Shown here piece by piece: positions 1 to 7,703 of a DNA stretch of 64,000 nucleotides. The DNA is taken from the NCBI GenBank assembly GCA_041874755.1, contig CP102611.1, forward strand, positions 1,364,001-1,428,000. The letters run 5' to 3'. Both the position numbers and the translations under genes were made by a program. Positions within the stretch are counted from its first letter, which is position 1, and each line of letters starts with the position of its first letter. A model generated the notes under the pieces. The model was not told where the DNA came from. It made no database searches and saw only the letters and a list, made by a program, of their open reading frames with translations. The stretch comes from Chitinibacter sp. SCUT-21 (GTDB taxonomy: Bacteria; Pseudomonadota; Gammaproteobacteria; Burkholderiales; Chitinibacteraceae).

Positions 1-224
1 TGGGCGACTTCAATATCACACCCTTTTCGCCAATTTACCGTGAATTTCGATCGCAAGCCGCTTTGGCTGAACTGGGTTTTAATTTTGCACCCAGCTGGTC
101 ACCGATCATTGGCTGGCCGCTACTGCCGCTGGATCGCGCCTTGGCGCGCGGCATCAGCGTGCAATTGACGATCGGGCCAGCCTTGGGGTCGGATCATCGG
201 CCGATTGTTGTTACCACACAGTAA
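1..224 (+). CDS. Endonuclease/exonuclease/phosphatase family protein, C-terminal fragment
   Basis: The reading frame is open from the left window edge and ends at TAA 222-224, so only the last 73 or so residues are present. The motifs GDFN at the start and SDHRPI near the end are the conserved Asn/Asp and His-containing blocks of the metal-dependent EEP (DNase I/exonuclease III/sphingomyelinase-like) fold. Substrate cannot be told from this fragment; members cleave phosphodiesters in nucleic acids or lipids. It converges on the histidine kinase at 235, and the two stop codons lie in one perfect 16-base palindrome (222-237). Confidence 0.75.
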   Translation, partial: GDFNITPFSPIYREFRSQAALAELGFNFAPSWSPIIGWPLLPLDRALARGISVQLTIGPALGSDHRPIVVTTQ

Positions 225-234
225 TCGAGCTCGA

Positions 235-1794
235 TTAAGACGCGGGCAGCGTAATCATCGCCTGCAATCCGCCTTCGGGATGATTGCTCAGCACCAGCTC
301 GCCGCCGTGCGCTTGGATGATATTACGCGCGATGCCAAGCCCGAGGCCGTGGCCGTGGCTGTTGCTGTGGCGGCCGTGTTCGAGCCGCACGTAAGGGTCG
401 AACAAGGTGTGCAACGCGTCTTCTGGCACACCCGGCCCATGATCGCGAATCACAATCACGCATTTGCCGACGCCTTCGTAAACGCTGATTTCGGCGCTTT
501 GGCCGTAATACAGCGCATTGTCGAGCAGATTGCCAATCGCCCGTTTTAGCGCCAACGGCTTGCCTTTCACGCGCAGGCCACAGCGGGTAAACGCCACTTC
601 GTGCCCAGATAGGCGCGCGTCGCGCACCATGCGCCCGAGCATGGCATCCAAACTAATTGCAGTGTGATTTTCGTGAATATCGCTGTCTTTCACGCTTTGC
701 AACGCGCCCTTGACCATCATATCGAGCTCGTCGAGGTCTTCGTGGAACTCGGCGCGCGCCGCGTCGTCATCGAGCATTTCGGTGCGCAGTTTCAGTCGCG
801 TAATTGGCGTGCGTAAATCGTGGCTGATCGCGGTAAAGAGTTTTTCACGGTCTTCCAGATAGCGCACGATCCGTTCGCGCATTGCAGCAAACGCTTGCGC
901 TGTGCGCACAAACTCCACGCTGCCGGTTTCAGGCAGAATGGGCGATTCGCCGCGACCAAAGGCTTCAGCAGCGTTCGATAGCGCCGCCAGCGGCCCCGTA
1001 ATCCAGCGCACGACAACCCAACTGAGCAGCAACACCGTCACCAAGGTGACAAATTGCAGCAGCCAGCGTTCAGGCGGCAGCGGGTCGCTATTGTCCAAAA
1101 AGAATGGATCGGGCATTAAGGTGGCCAAATACAGCCATTGCCCCGGCTCGATTTGCGCTTGAATCACCAAAATCGGCGCAGGCCGCGGTTGGATCAGCAG
1201 CGTGTTTTTAATCCAATGATCGGGCAGCTCGCTAATTTGCGTGCCGGCATTATTCACGACCAAGCGTTCTGGCTGCGCAAAGCTGACTTTAAGCGCATAA
1301 AGTTGCGGCAGTCGCTCCAATACATCCCGATGTATTTCATTCAAAACCATATTGGATAATGGCTTTGGCGATATACCGTCAAAAACAACCTCATCGGTAT
1401 TGGCGCTAATAAAAAAGCGCGTGCCGCCCATTTCGCGCATTTGCTCGATCACCAGTTGGCGGTAATTAAGCGGCAGGCTGTGAAAATACTGAATCGCACT
1501 GATTGCGCCCGTGGCGACGTGCATCGACGCCTGTTTAACTTCTTGCTCAGATTTTCCTTTGAGGTATGTGGCCCAAATCAAGTTACCCAGCAACTGGGAA
1601 GCCAATACCCCCAAGGACATCACCAATAAAAAGCGGGCCAGCAAGCTGGCCGGCAATAGGCGCTCAAACCAATTGGGCGCACGGCGGCCCAGCCACGAGC
1701 TGAGCCAAGCGCGCCAGCGCGGTACGCTGGCTTTGCTGGCGCTGAGTTCCTGCCCCGCTTCGATCATCGCCGCCGTGGTGCGTGGGTCAGACAT
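235..1794 (-). CDS. Sensor histidine kinase, EnvZ/GtrS-like
   Basis: Inner-membrane sensor kinase of 519 residues. A membrane segment at about 52-75 and another at about 244-265 enclose a periplasmic domain of roughly 170 residues. A HAMP linker follows, then a HisKA box with ISHDLRTP (phosphoacceptor His325), then a HATPase domain with N box, DHGPG (G1) and GLGLGIA (G2). An unusual His-rich stretch, HGRHSNSHGHG, immediately precedes G2. The start overlaps the end of the upstream response regulator by 8 bases, so the pair is translationally coupled. The partner is the OmpR-type regulator at 1787-2500. The neighbouring sugar-binding proteins suggest it senses carbohydrate status, as GtrS does in Pseudomonas. 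The ligand is inferred, not seen. Confidence 0.9.
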   Translation of the reverse strand: MSDPRTTAAMIEAGQELSASKASVPRWRAWLSSWLGRRAPNWFERLLPASLLARFLLVMSLGVLASQLLGNLIWATYLKGKSEQEVKQASMHVATGAISAIQYFHSLPLNYRQLVIEQMREMGGTRFFISANTDEVVFDGISPKPLSNMVLNEIHRDVLERLPQLYALKVSFAQPERLVVNNAGTQISELPDHWIKNTLLIQPRPAPILVIQAQIEPGQWLYLATLMPDPFFLDNSDPLPPERWLLQFVTLVTVLLLSWVVVRWITGPLAALSNAAEAFGRGESPILPETGSVEFVRTAQAFAAMRERIVRYLEDREKLFTAISHDLRTPITRLKLRTEMLDDDAARAEFHEDLDELDMMVKGALQSVKDSDIHENHTAISLDAMLGRMVRDARLSGHEVAFTRCGLRVKGKPLALKRAIGNLLDNALYYGQSAEISVYEGVGKCVIVIRDHGPGVPEDALHTLFDPYVRLEHGRHSNSHGHGLGLGIARNIIQAHGGELVLSNHPEGGLQAMITLPAS

Positions 1795-2500
1795 TGCTGA
1801 GGCTCACCTCAGCCGAGAGCACATAACCCGCGCCGCGCACGGTTTTAATCAAGCTAGGCTGTTTGCCATCATCGGATAAGCGCTGGCGCAAGCGGCTAAC
1901 TTGCACGTCGAGCGAGCGATCGAGCGGGCCAATATCGCGCCCGCGCGTTTCTTCGGCCAATTGGCTGCGATCCAGAATCTGCCCCGGATGCTCCAAAAAG
2001 AATTTCAGCAACTGAAAATCCAAACCGGTGAGTTTGACCGAATCGCCGCTCGGTGATTGCAAAGTGCGCTCCACGGTATCCAGCGTAAAGCCAACAAAGC
2101 GGAAATAACGCCCGCCCGCGCTGACATTATCCAAACCAGCGCGGCGATGGATGGCTTTGATCCGCGCCAGTAATTCGCGCGGATTGTACGGTTTGGCGAT
2201 GTAGTCGTCGGCACCGAGCTCCAATCCAACGATGCGGTCGGTGTCGTCCGAGCTGGCGGTCAGCATAATAATCGGCACATTGCATTGCTTGCGCACCGCT
2301 TGGCACAGCACAAAACCGTCGGTATCGGGCAACATCACATCTAAAATCACCAAGCTCAGGTCATCGCGGCAGCGCTCGAATTCTTGATAAAAGCTCTCGC
2401 CATCGTGCGCCAAACGCACTTCGTACTGATTGCGCTCGAGATACGCTTTGAGCAGCATGCGGGTTTTTTGGTCGTCATCAACAATCAGAATTTTTCTCAT
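1787..2500 (-). CDS. OmpR-family response regulator, GltR-like
   Basis: Cytoplasmic DNA-binding response regulator of 237 residues. The N-terminal receiver has the acidic pocket VDDD near residue 8, phosphoacceptor Asp54 in VILDVMLPD, a conserved Thr in MLTAS and Lys in AKPY. The C-terminal winged helix ends with the usual RGAGYVL strand-turn. It starts within the stop of the binding-protein gene upstream (ATGA overlap, 2497-2500) and overlaps the kinase downstream, so the three genes form one operon. The likely targets are the divergent sugar ABC transporter and its own operon through the 3811-4130 spacer. That is inferred from position and from the GltR/GtrS precedent in Pseudomonas glucose uptake. 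Confidence 0.9.
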   Translation of the reverse strand: MRKILIVDDDQKTRMLLKAYLERNQYEVRLAHDGESFYQEFERCRDDLSLVILDVMLPDTDGFVLCQAVRKQCNVPIIMLTASSDDTDRIVGLELGADDYIAKPYNPRELLARIKAIHRRAGLDNVSAGGRYFRFVGFTLDTVERTLQSPSGDSVKLTGLDFQLLKFFLEHPGQILDRSQLAEETRGRDIGPLDRSLDVQVSRLRQRLSDDGKQPSLIKTVRGAGYVLSAEVSLSNV

Positions 2501-3810
2501 TGTTCGGTATTTCCTTCTTGAATATTCAGTGCCCGCACCATTGCCGCCATGCGCTGTTGGTTTTCCTGCACGCTGATGCTGTCATCGAGATAGAATTTTT
2601 GAATCTGCGCCACCATGGCGTCTTTAAATTTTTCATCGGCGGCCATACGGTGCACCAAGCTGGGCGCCTGCATGGCTTTGCCACGGTTAAATGTTTGCCA
2701 TGAGCTTTGCGCGCAACGATCCATCGCGGCCAGGGCTTTTTGATCGAGATCTCGACGCACGCTCACCGAACCTTTAATGCGGTTATAGCCTTGTTGAATC
2801 GCCGGCGAGACCATCAATTGCGCGACTTTTTCTTGCGCGGTTTGCTGCGAATAATCGCCGCTAAACATCACAAATGAATCAATACTGTACAGATGATAAT
2901 TTTGGGTATTAGGCACCGTGGTACACGCAAATTGCTGCTCGAGCTTTTGCCCCATCGTGAGTAATTCACCTTTAAACCAATCGCCCATAATCACCATACC
3001 CACTTGGCCATTGGCAAATTGCTGGGCAATGTCGGTCCACGATAATTCGCGTTGTGATTTATTGCTGGCATACGCGGTATAAGCCCGCATCTGGCGCAAG
3101 CGATTCAAAGCACGGGCAAATTTGGGGTCAAGATAAGCATTGGCATTGCGCCGTACAAACACATCACGGTAAAAAGCGGGGCCACCTTCCATCAGCACCA
3201 GCGTTTCAAACAAGGTCGCCACCTGCCACGCTTCGGTACTTTGCCCTAAGGGTGTGATATTGGCGGCGGATAAACGCAAAGCCGCGCGCTTAAAATCATC
3301 CATTGTTTTCGGTTCGGCAATGCCCAATTCGCGAAATAACTTAGCGTTGTAATACAAATTGTTAATGCGGTGCACCCCCAGTGGTGCCGCCACCGTATGG
3401 CCTCGATGCAATAATAATTCGTTCACGGTCGGCGAAAGCGTTTTGGGCCAAGCATTGTTTTTGGCCACATTATCGAGCTCTAAAATCAAACCCAAATCGG
3501 CCCACTCGGCAATCGCCGGGCCAATCAATTGGGCCACAGCCGGTTGCTTGCCGGCTAAGACACGACTTTTGAGCACGCGCATCGCACCGATACCGCCGCC
3601 GCCCGGAATCGCGGCATCGCGCCATTCAATTTTGTCCTCAAGGAGCTTGCTCTGCAAAAAACGCACGGCTCCACGCTCGCTGGTGGAAGTCCACCAATGC
3701 AAGACATCGACCGAATCGTTCGCAAAAGCTTGGCTGCAAAACAGCAAAGCGACTGCGCTGATTTTTGCTTTGTTTTCAAACACCTGTTGTTTACCCCACC
3801 ATAATGGCAT
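2497..3810 (-). CDS. Periplasmic sugar-binding protein, GltB-like, in two-component operon
   Basis: Extracellular solute-binding protein of ABC cluster CUT1, 437 residues, with a signal peptide likely cut after SQAFA. The blocks VDVLHWWTS, PGGGG, HRINNLYYN, GGPAFY and VGMVIMGDW match the glucose/mannose-binding family exemplified by Pseudomonas GltB. A GTG at codon 10 (position 3783) with a TGGGG upstream would give a more typical signal peptide and may be the true start. The gene is first in the operon with the OmpR regulator and sensor kinase, and no permease lies beside it on this strand. It may feed sugar to the divergent transporter, or act as a ligand-loaded co-sensor for the kinase, as chitin-binding protein does for ChiS in Vibrio. 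The co-sensor role is inference. Confidence 0.88.
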   Translation of the reverse strand: MPLWWGKQQVFENKAKISAVALLFCSQAFANDSVDVLHWWTSTSERGAVRFLQSKLLEDKIEWRDAAIPGGGGIGAMRVLKSRVLAGKQPAVAQLIGPAIAEWADLGLILELDNVAKNNAWPKTLSPTVNELLLHRGHTVAAPLGVHRINNLYYNAKLFRELGIAEPKTMDDFKRAALRLSAANITPLGQSTEAWQVATLFETLVLMEGGPAFYRDVFVRRNANAYLDPKFARALNRLRQMRAYTAYASNKSQRELSWTDIAQQFANGQVGMVIMGDWFKGELLTMGQKLEQQFACTTVPNTQNYHLYSIDSFVMFSGDYSQQTAQEKVAQLMVSPAIQQGYNRIKGSVSVRRDLDQKALAAMDRCAQSSWQTFNRGKAMQAPSLVHRMAADEKFKDAMVAQIQKFYLDDSISVQENQQRMAAMVRALNIQEGNTEQ

Positions 3811-4130
3811 GACTATAACGTAAGCAAGAGAAGTAAATTGTAAAGAATCATCTCATACTCTTACCGAGTGCTAACACAATGCAAGACAGAAAAACCCCAT
3901 CTAAGCCTTATTTTTGCTGATCAGCCCCCAGTTGGCGATCGGGGCTTTCGTTAACATTTGTAATCAAAAAAAATCGACTACACATAAAAACCAGAACAGT
4001 GCTCCTTTAAATTCAACAACTTAACTTATATCAGGGTTTTCAGCAGCCAAAAATCGTGTTGCAAAAATGATCGTGCTAACTTGTGCTCACCGTGGCGACA
4101 AGATCACGGCTCACTCAAGGATATTCGATC
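3811..4130. promoter_or_regulatory. Divergent control region between two sugar-binding-protein operons
   Basis: This 320-base AT-rich spacer separates the minus-strand sensor operon from the plus-strand transporter operon, so it must hold both promoters. No close match to a sigma-70 promoter stands out. An inverted repeat AGCCCC (3923-3928)/GGGGCT (3941-3946) forms a hairpin followed by TTTCGTT. GTGCTAAC occurs at 3868-3875 and again near 4073-4080 and could be a repeated operator half-site. The ribosome-binding site AAGGA at 4117-4121 serves the ATG at 4131. Confidence 0.5.
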
Positions 4131-5390
4131 ATGCAAAACACGAAGTACACCGCAGCAGCTCGCGCTGCGCTTGCCGCAACACTGTTAGCCAGCGCCGCAG
4201 CGCAAGCAGGTACTGTCACCATTGAATCATGGCGCGTTGATGACAAAACGCTATGGGAAGATGTATTGATTCCTGCTTTCCAAAAGAAAAACCCGGGCAT
4301 TCAAGTTAAATTTGCCCCGACCGCCCCAACGGAATATGACTCATCGTTGACCGCCCGCCTCACAGGCGGTACGGCTGGCGATTTGATTACTTGCCGCCCA
4401 TTTGATAAATCGCTCGATTTATTCAAAAAAGGCCAGTTGGAAAAACTTGACGGCAAAGCGGGCATGGAAAACTTCCCCGCTTCAGCCAAAGTAGCGTGGC
4501 AAACGGATGATGGCAAAGATACTTATTGCATGCCGATGGCTTCAGTCATTCATGGTTTTTTCTACAACAAAAAGATTTTCAAAGATCTGAATCTGAAAGA
4601 GCCAAAAACCCAGGCTGAATTCTTTGCAACACTCGAGGCGTTAAAGAAAGCCGGCAAAACGCCGCTGGCGCTAGGCACTGCCGATCAATGGGAATCTAAC
4701 CAGATCGTCTTCACCAGCATTGGCGCCAATTACTGGAAAGGCGAAGAAGGCCGTAAAGCACTGATCGCCGGTAAAGCTAAATTTACCGACCCACAATTTG
4801 TGGCGGCGTGGGAGCAAATGGCCAAATGGGGCCCGTACATGGGCAAAGGCGCGTCAGCACAAACTTATGCCGACAGCCAAAACTTGTTCGCCATGGGCAA
4901 AGCGGGTATCTACCCAGCGGGCTCGTGGGATATTGCCTACTTTAACCAGCAAGGTCTAGATTTCGGCGCTTTCCCACCACCAGTAGCGAAAGCCGGTGAC
5001 AAATGCCAGATTTCGGATCACACCGACATCGGTATGGGCGTAAACCCGAAAGCGAAAAACAAAGCCGACGCATATAAATTCCTCGCGTGGCTCGGTTCGC
5101 AAGAATTCGCTGATTTGTACACTAACAAAGTCACCGGCTTCTTCTCGCTGTCGAATCACCTGATTTCGGTGAAAGACCCTGTTGCCAAGCAAATGATCGA
5201 CTGGCGCAAAACTTGCGGCTCAACCATCCGCCTGAACGCGCAAATCATGAACCGTGGCGAGCCAGCGATGGAAAACGAATTGTGGAATGTCAGCTCACAA
5301 GTCTTGAACGGCAAAATGGCGCCGAAAGACGCAGCAGCCAAAATCCAGACTGGTTTTGCGAAATGGTATAAACCACAGCAACGCAAATAA
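4131..5390 (+). CDS. Carbohydrate ABC transporter substrate-binding protein (CUT1)
   Basis: Periplasmic binding protein of 419 residues that delivers a sugar or oligosaccharide to the permeases encoded next. The start at ATG 4131 is chosen because AAGGA lies 9 bases upstream and a clean signal peptide follows (cut near AAAQAG). A longer frame back to GTG 4083 has no such support. Family features are the early TIESW and LTGGTAGDL blocks, HGFFYNKKIF, and the Trp-rich ligand-facing segments GSWDIAYF and WYKPQ. Expression is probably higher than that of the permeases because a hairpin and T-run follow the gene (5490-5525). The substrate is unknown; a chitin-derived or plant sugar is plausible. 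Confidence 0.9.
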   Translation: MQNTKYTAAARAALAATLLASAAAQAGTVTIESWRVDDKTLWEDVLIPAFQKKNPGIQVKFAPTAPTEYDSSLTARLTGGTAGDLITCRPFDKSLDLFKKGQLEKLDGKAGMENFPASAKVAWQTDDGKDTYCMPMASVIHGFFYNKKIFKDLNLKEPKTQAEFFATLEALKKAGKTPLALGTADQWESNQIVFTSIGANYWKGEEGRKALIAGKAKFTDPQFVAAWEQMAKWGPYMGKGASAQTYADSQNLFAMGKAGIYPAGSWDIAYFNQQGLDFGAFPPPVAKAGDKCQISDHTDIGMGVNPKAKNKADAYKFLAWLGSQEFADLYTNKVTGFFSLSNHLISVKDPVAKQMIDWRKTCGSTIRLNAQIMNRGEPAMENELWNVSSQVLNGKMAPKDAAAKIQTGFAKWYKPQQRK

Positions 5391-5401
5391 GAAAGTCATA
5401 A

Positions 5402-5450
5402 GGGTATTGCTATCAATCTCATTACTGGATTGGTTCATTGCGCAATACCC
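5402..5450. repeat. 49-bp dispersed inverted-repeat element, copy A
   Basis: Left arm GGGTATTGC 5402-5410 and right arm GCAATACCC 5442-5450 are perfect inverted repeats spanning exactly 49 bp. Same-length copies occur at 7630, 25595, 35001 and 44509. The left end, GGGTATTGCTATCAA, is identical to that of the 7630 copy over 15 bases. It lies in the transcribed spacer between the binding protein and the permease genes. Confidence 0.7.
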
Positions 5451-5489
5451 CAAACCCTTCTCCTCCTCTCACTCGCTGAGTGAGTATTG

Positions 5490-5525
5490 GCCGGCGGTGT
5501 TTAACACCACTGCCGGCTCTTTTTA
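5490..5525 (+). terminator. Intra-operon hairpin/attenuator after binding protein
   Basis: GCCGGC-GGTGTT (5490-5501) pairs with AACACC and GCCGGC (ending 5517) with a three-base bulge, and TCTTTTT follows. It resembles a leaky intrinsic terminator that lets the binding protein be made in excess of the permeases, a common arrangement in ABC sugar operons. Confidence 0.7.
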
Positions 5526-5587
5526 CGCCTGAAACTTCCTACTGCACACCGATGCGCAGCGGGAGAGCTTTTGTTTGGGAGCTTGCG

Positions 5588-6499
5588 ATGAAACGCATGC
5601 CTTGGCATATCGCCGTCTTTTTAGCACCCGCGGTGCTGATTTACTCCATTTTTAGCGCGCTACCGCTGCTCGATACGCTGCGACTGGGCTTTTTCACCAG
5701 CAATGATGCGGGCCATTTTAGTTTTGTCGGCCTCGCCAATTATCTGACCATTCTGACCGACCCGGCCTGGTCGGAATCGTTCTGGAATGCGATGTGGAAT
5801 AACTGTAAGTTCTTCCTGATTCATTTACTGATTCAAAACCCAATCGGTTTGATTTTGGCGACGTTGTTGTCGCTGAAAGGACTGAAAGGCGCGCGCCACT
5901 ACCGCACGCTGATTTTCCTGCCAACGCTGTTGTCGGTGGTGATTATCGGCTTTATCTGGCAGCTGATTCTGTCACCACTGTGGGGCGTGTCCGAAGGCCT
6001 GATGGGCAAAGTCGGCTTGGCGGACTATTTCGCGCCGTGGCTCGGTGAAGAAGGCTCGGCCTTGATTACGCTGGCGCTGATTTCAGTCTGGCAGTTTGTC
6101 GGTATTCCGATGATGTTGATTTATGCCGCGCTGCTCGCCGTACCCGAAGACATTATCGAAGCCGCGCACGTTGAAGGCGCTTCGGCTTGGCGCATTTTCT
6201 GGGAAATTAAACTGCCGCTGATTTTACCGACGCTGGGCTTGGTGACGATCCTGACCTTTGTCGGCAACTTTAATGCCTTCGATTTGATTTACTCGGTCAA
6301 AGGCGCGATCGCTGGCCCGAACTACAGCACCGATATTCTCGGCACCTTGTTCTACCGCACCTTCTTTGGCTATCAAAGCCAAGTCGGCAGCCCGACGATG
6401 GGCGCTGCGGTGGCGACGCTGATGTTCTTGGTGATTCTGGCGGGTGTTGGCACCTATTTCTATTTTGTTCAGCGCAAGCTGACGCGCTACGAGCTGTGA
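5588..6499 (+). CDS. Sugar ABC transporter permease, MalF/UgpA-type
   Basis: Inner-membrane permease of 303 residues with about six transmembrane helices. The start at ATG 5588 has GGGAG 6 bases upstream and begins MKRMPWHIAVFLAPAVLIY, a normal first helix; an upstream GTG at 5480 falls inside the terminator hairpin and is rejected. The EAA loop that docks onto the ATPase is visible as EAAHVEGASAWRIFWEIKLP. It forms a heterodimeric channel with the permease that begins 9 bases downstream. Confidence 0.9.
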   Translation: MKRMPWHIAVFLAPAVLIYSIFSALPLLDTLRLGFFTSNDAGHFSFVGLANYLTILTDPAWSESFWNAMWNNCKFFLIHLLIQNPIGLILATLLSLKGLKGARHYRTLIFLPTLLSVVIIGFIWQLILSPLWGVSEGLMGKVGLADYFAPWLGEEGSALITLALISVWQFVGIPMMLIYAALLAVPEDIIEAAHVEGASAWRIFWEIKLPLILPTLGLVTILTFVGNFNAFDLIYSVKGAIAGPNYSTDILGTLFYRTFFGYQSQVGSPTMGAAVATLMFLVILAGVGTYFYFVQRKLTRYEL

Positions 6500-6508
6500 G
6501 GCCGCGAG

Positions 6509-7351
6509 ATGAAAAAACATAAGATCACCCAACCCCTCTCCAGCGCGGGCGTGCACCTGATGCTCGGCGGCTACACGCTGCTGGCACTGTTCCCGATTGC
6601 GCTGATTTTGATTAACGCGTTTAAAAGCCGCGCCGGCATTTTTGATGACCCGCTCGCACTGCCGAACGCCGAAACCTTCTTCATCGGCGGCTTTGAGAAG
6701 GTGCTCGCCAAATCGAACTTCATGCTGTATTTCGGCAATAGCCTGACGGTGACGCTGATTTCCTTGGCGCTGATTTTACTGTTCGGCGCGATGGCGGCGT
6801 GGGCGCTGTCCGAATACAAATTTCGCGGCAATCGCCTGCTGGCCTTGTATATGGCGATCGGCATTATGGTGCCGATTCGCCTTGGCACCGTGTCGATTCT
6901 GGAGCTGATCGTCAAACTCGATCTGATCAATACGCTGACCGCGCTGGTGCTGGTTTACACCGCGCAGGGCCTGCCGCTGGCGATCATGATCTTGAGCGAA
7001 TTTATGTCGCAAATTCCGAAAGAACTCAAAGAAGCGGCGCGCTGCGATGGCGTTGGCGAATTCAAGATTTTCTTCCAGATCATCTTGCCGCTGATTCGCC
7101 CTGCGGTGGCGACTGTGGCGGTGTTTACGATGATTCCGGTCTGGAACGATTTGTGGTTCCCGCTGATTTTGGCGCCGGGTGAAGAAACCCAAACTGTCAC
7201 GCTGGGCGTACAGCAGTTTATCGGTCAATACGTCACCGATTGGAACGCCGTGCTCGCGAGCCTGAGCTTGGCGGTGATTCCGGTGCTGATTATGTACACG
7301 ATCTTCTCGCGCCAACTGATCCGCGGGCTGACTTCGGGTGCGGTGAAATAA
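6509..7351 (+). CDS. Sugar ABC transporter permease, MalG/UgpE-type
   Basis: Second CUT1 permease, 280 residues, about six transmembrane helices. The EAA loop reads EAARCDGVGEFKIFFQIILP, followed by the conserved PVWNDLWFPL segment typical of MalG-like subunits. The ATG at 6509 is preceded by a weak GCGAG. The gene ends 352 bases before the ATPase gene, an unusually large gap for such an operon, filled by two repeat elements. Confidence 0.92.
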   Translation: MKKHKITQPLSSAGVHLMLGGYTLLALFPIALILINAFKSRAGIFDDPLALPNAETFFIGGFEKVLAKSNFMLYFGNSLTVTLISLALILLFGAMAAWALSEYKFRGNRLLALYMAIGIMVPIRLGTVSILELIVKLDLINTLTALVLVYTAQGLPLAIMILSEFMSQIPKELKEAARCDGVGEFKIFFQIILPLIRPAVATVAVFTMIPVWNDLWFPLILAPGEETQTVTLGVQQFIGQYVTDWNAVLASLSLAVIPVLIMYTIFSRQLIRGLTSGAVK

Positions 7352-7506
7352 GTTTGTGTTTTATAGGCTCAACAACGAAGCGCGCTGTTTGGGCTGGGGC
7401 TTAAAACCCCGTATAGCGAAAACCGCGGCGAGGAGAGAGACAAACAGTTTCATCGTTTGGCTCACGACGACGCAAGGGCAGCGCGGAGCGCTTTTCGCCC
7501 GGGTCG

Positions 7507-7545
7507 CCTTTCTTTGCTTCCTTTCTTTGGCGAAGCAAAGAAAGG
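7507..7545. repeat. Long perfect hairpin of REP-like repeat
   Basis: CCTTTCTTTGCTTC (7507-7520) pairs perfectly with GAAGCAAAGAAAGG (7532-7545) around an 11-base loop that itself repeats CTTTCTTTGG. It sits inside a conserved-looking intergenic repeat and may stabilise or attenuate the operon mRNA. There is no T-run, so it is not a clear terminator. Confidence 0.75.
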
Positions 7546-7629
7546 AAGTCCCCGTCGCGGATTGCGACTGCAAAACAGCGTGCCGAAGGCACTAAACCTA
7601 AAAATATGACACGTTCGCAATACCATCAC

Positions 7630-7678
7630 GGGTATTGCTATCAAGAACAAATAGAAATTGACCTCTCTGGCTATACCC
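7630..7678. repeat. 49-bp dispersed inverted-repeat element, copy B
   Basis: GGGTATTGC (7630-7638) and GCTATACCC (7670-7678) are inverted repeats with one mismatch and span exactly 49 bp. The left 15 bases are identical to copy A. It lies in the presumed 5' leader of the ATPase gene. Confidence 0.65.
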
Positions 7679-7703
7679 AGAAGATCGCAATAGGAGTACG
7701 CAG

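Larger units (their letters stand above)
7352..7703 (+). other. Repeat-filled spacer between permease and ATPase genes
   Basis: No convincing gene lies here. Short open frames on both strands translate to Arg/Lys-rich, low-complexity peptides (FLCFAKERKQRK type) that recur as spurious small proteins in many proteobacterial genomes, which marks the sequence as a dispersed repeat. It holds a long hairpin at 7507-7545 and a 49-bp element at 7630-7678. The ATPase ribosome-binding site AGGAG is at 7692-7696. Confidence 0.6.

Noticed and set aside
3866..3874. GAGTGCTAA, a CIRCE half-site, in the sugar-operon spacer
   Set aside because: The matching TTAGCACTC arm is absent at the right spacing; a single 9-base half-site is weak evidence for HrcA control.
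7356..7595. Open reading frames on both strands in the permease-ATPase spacer
   Set aside because: Low-complexity Arg/Lys-rich products, overlapping frames on opposite strands, no ribosome-binding sites; best explained as a dispersed repeat.
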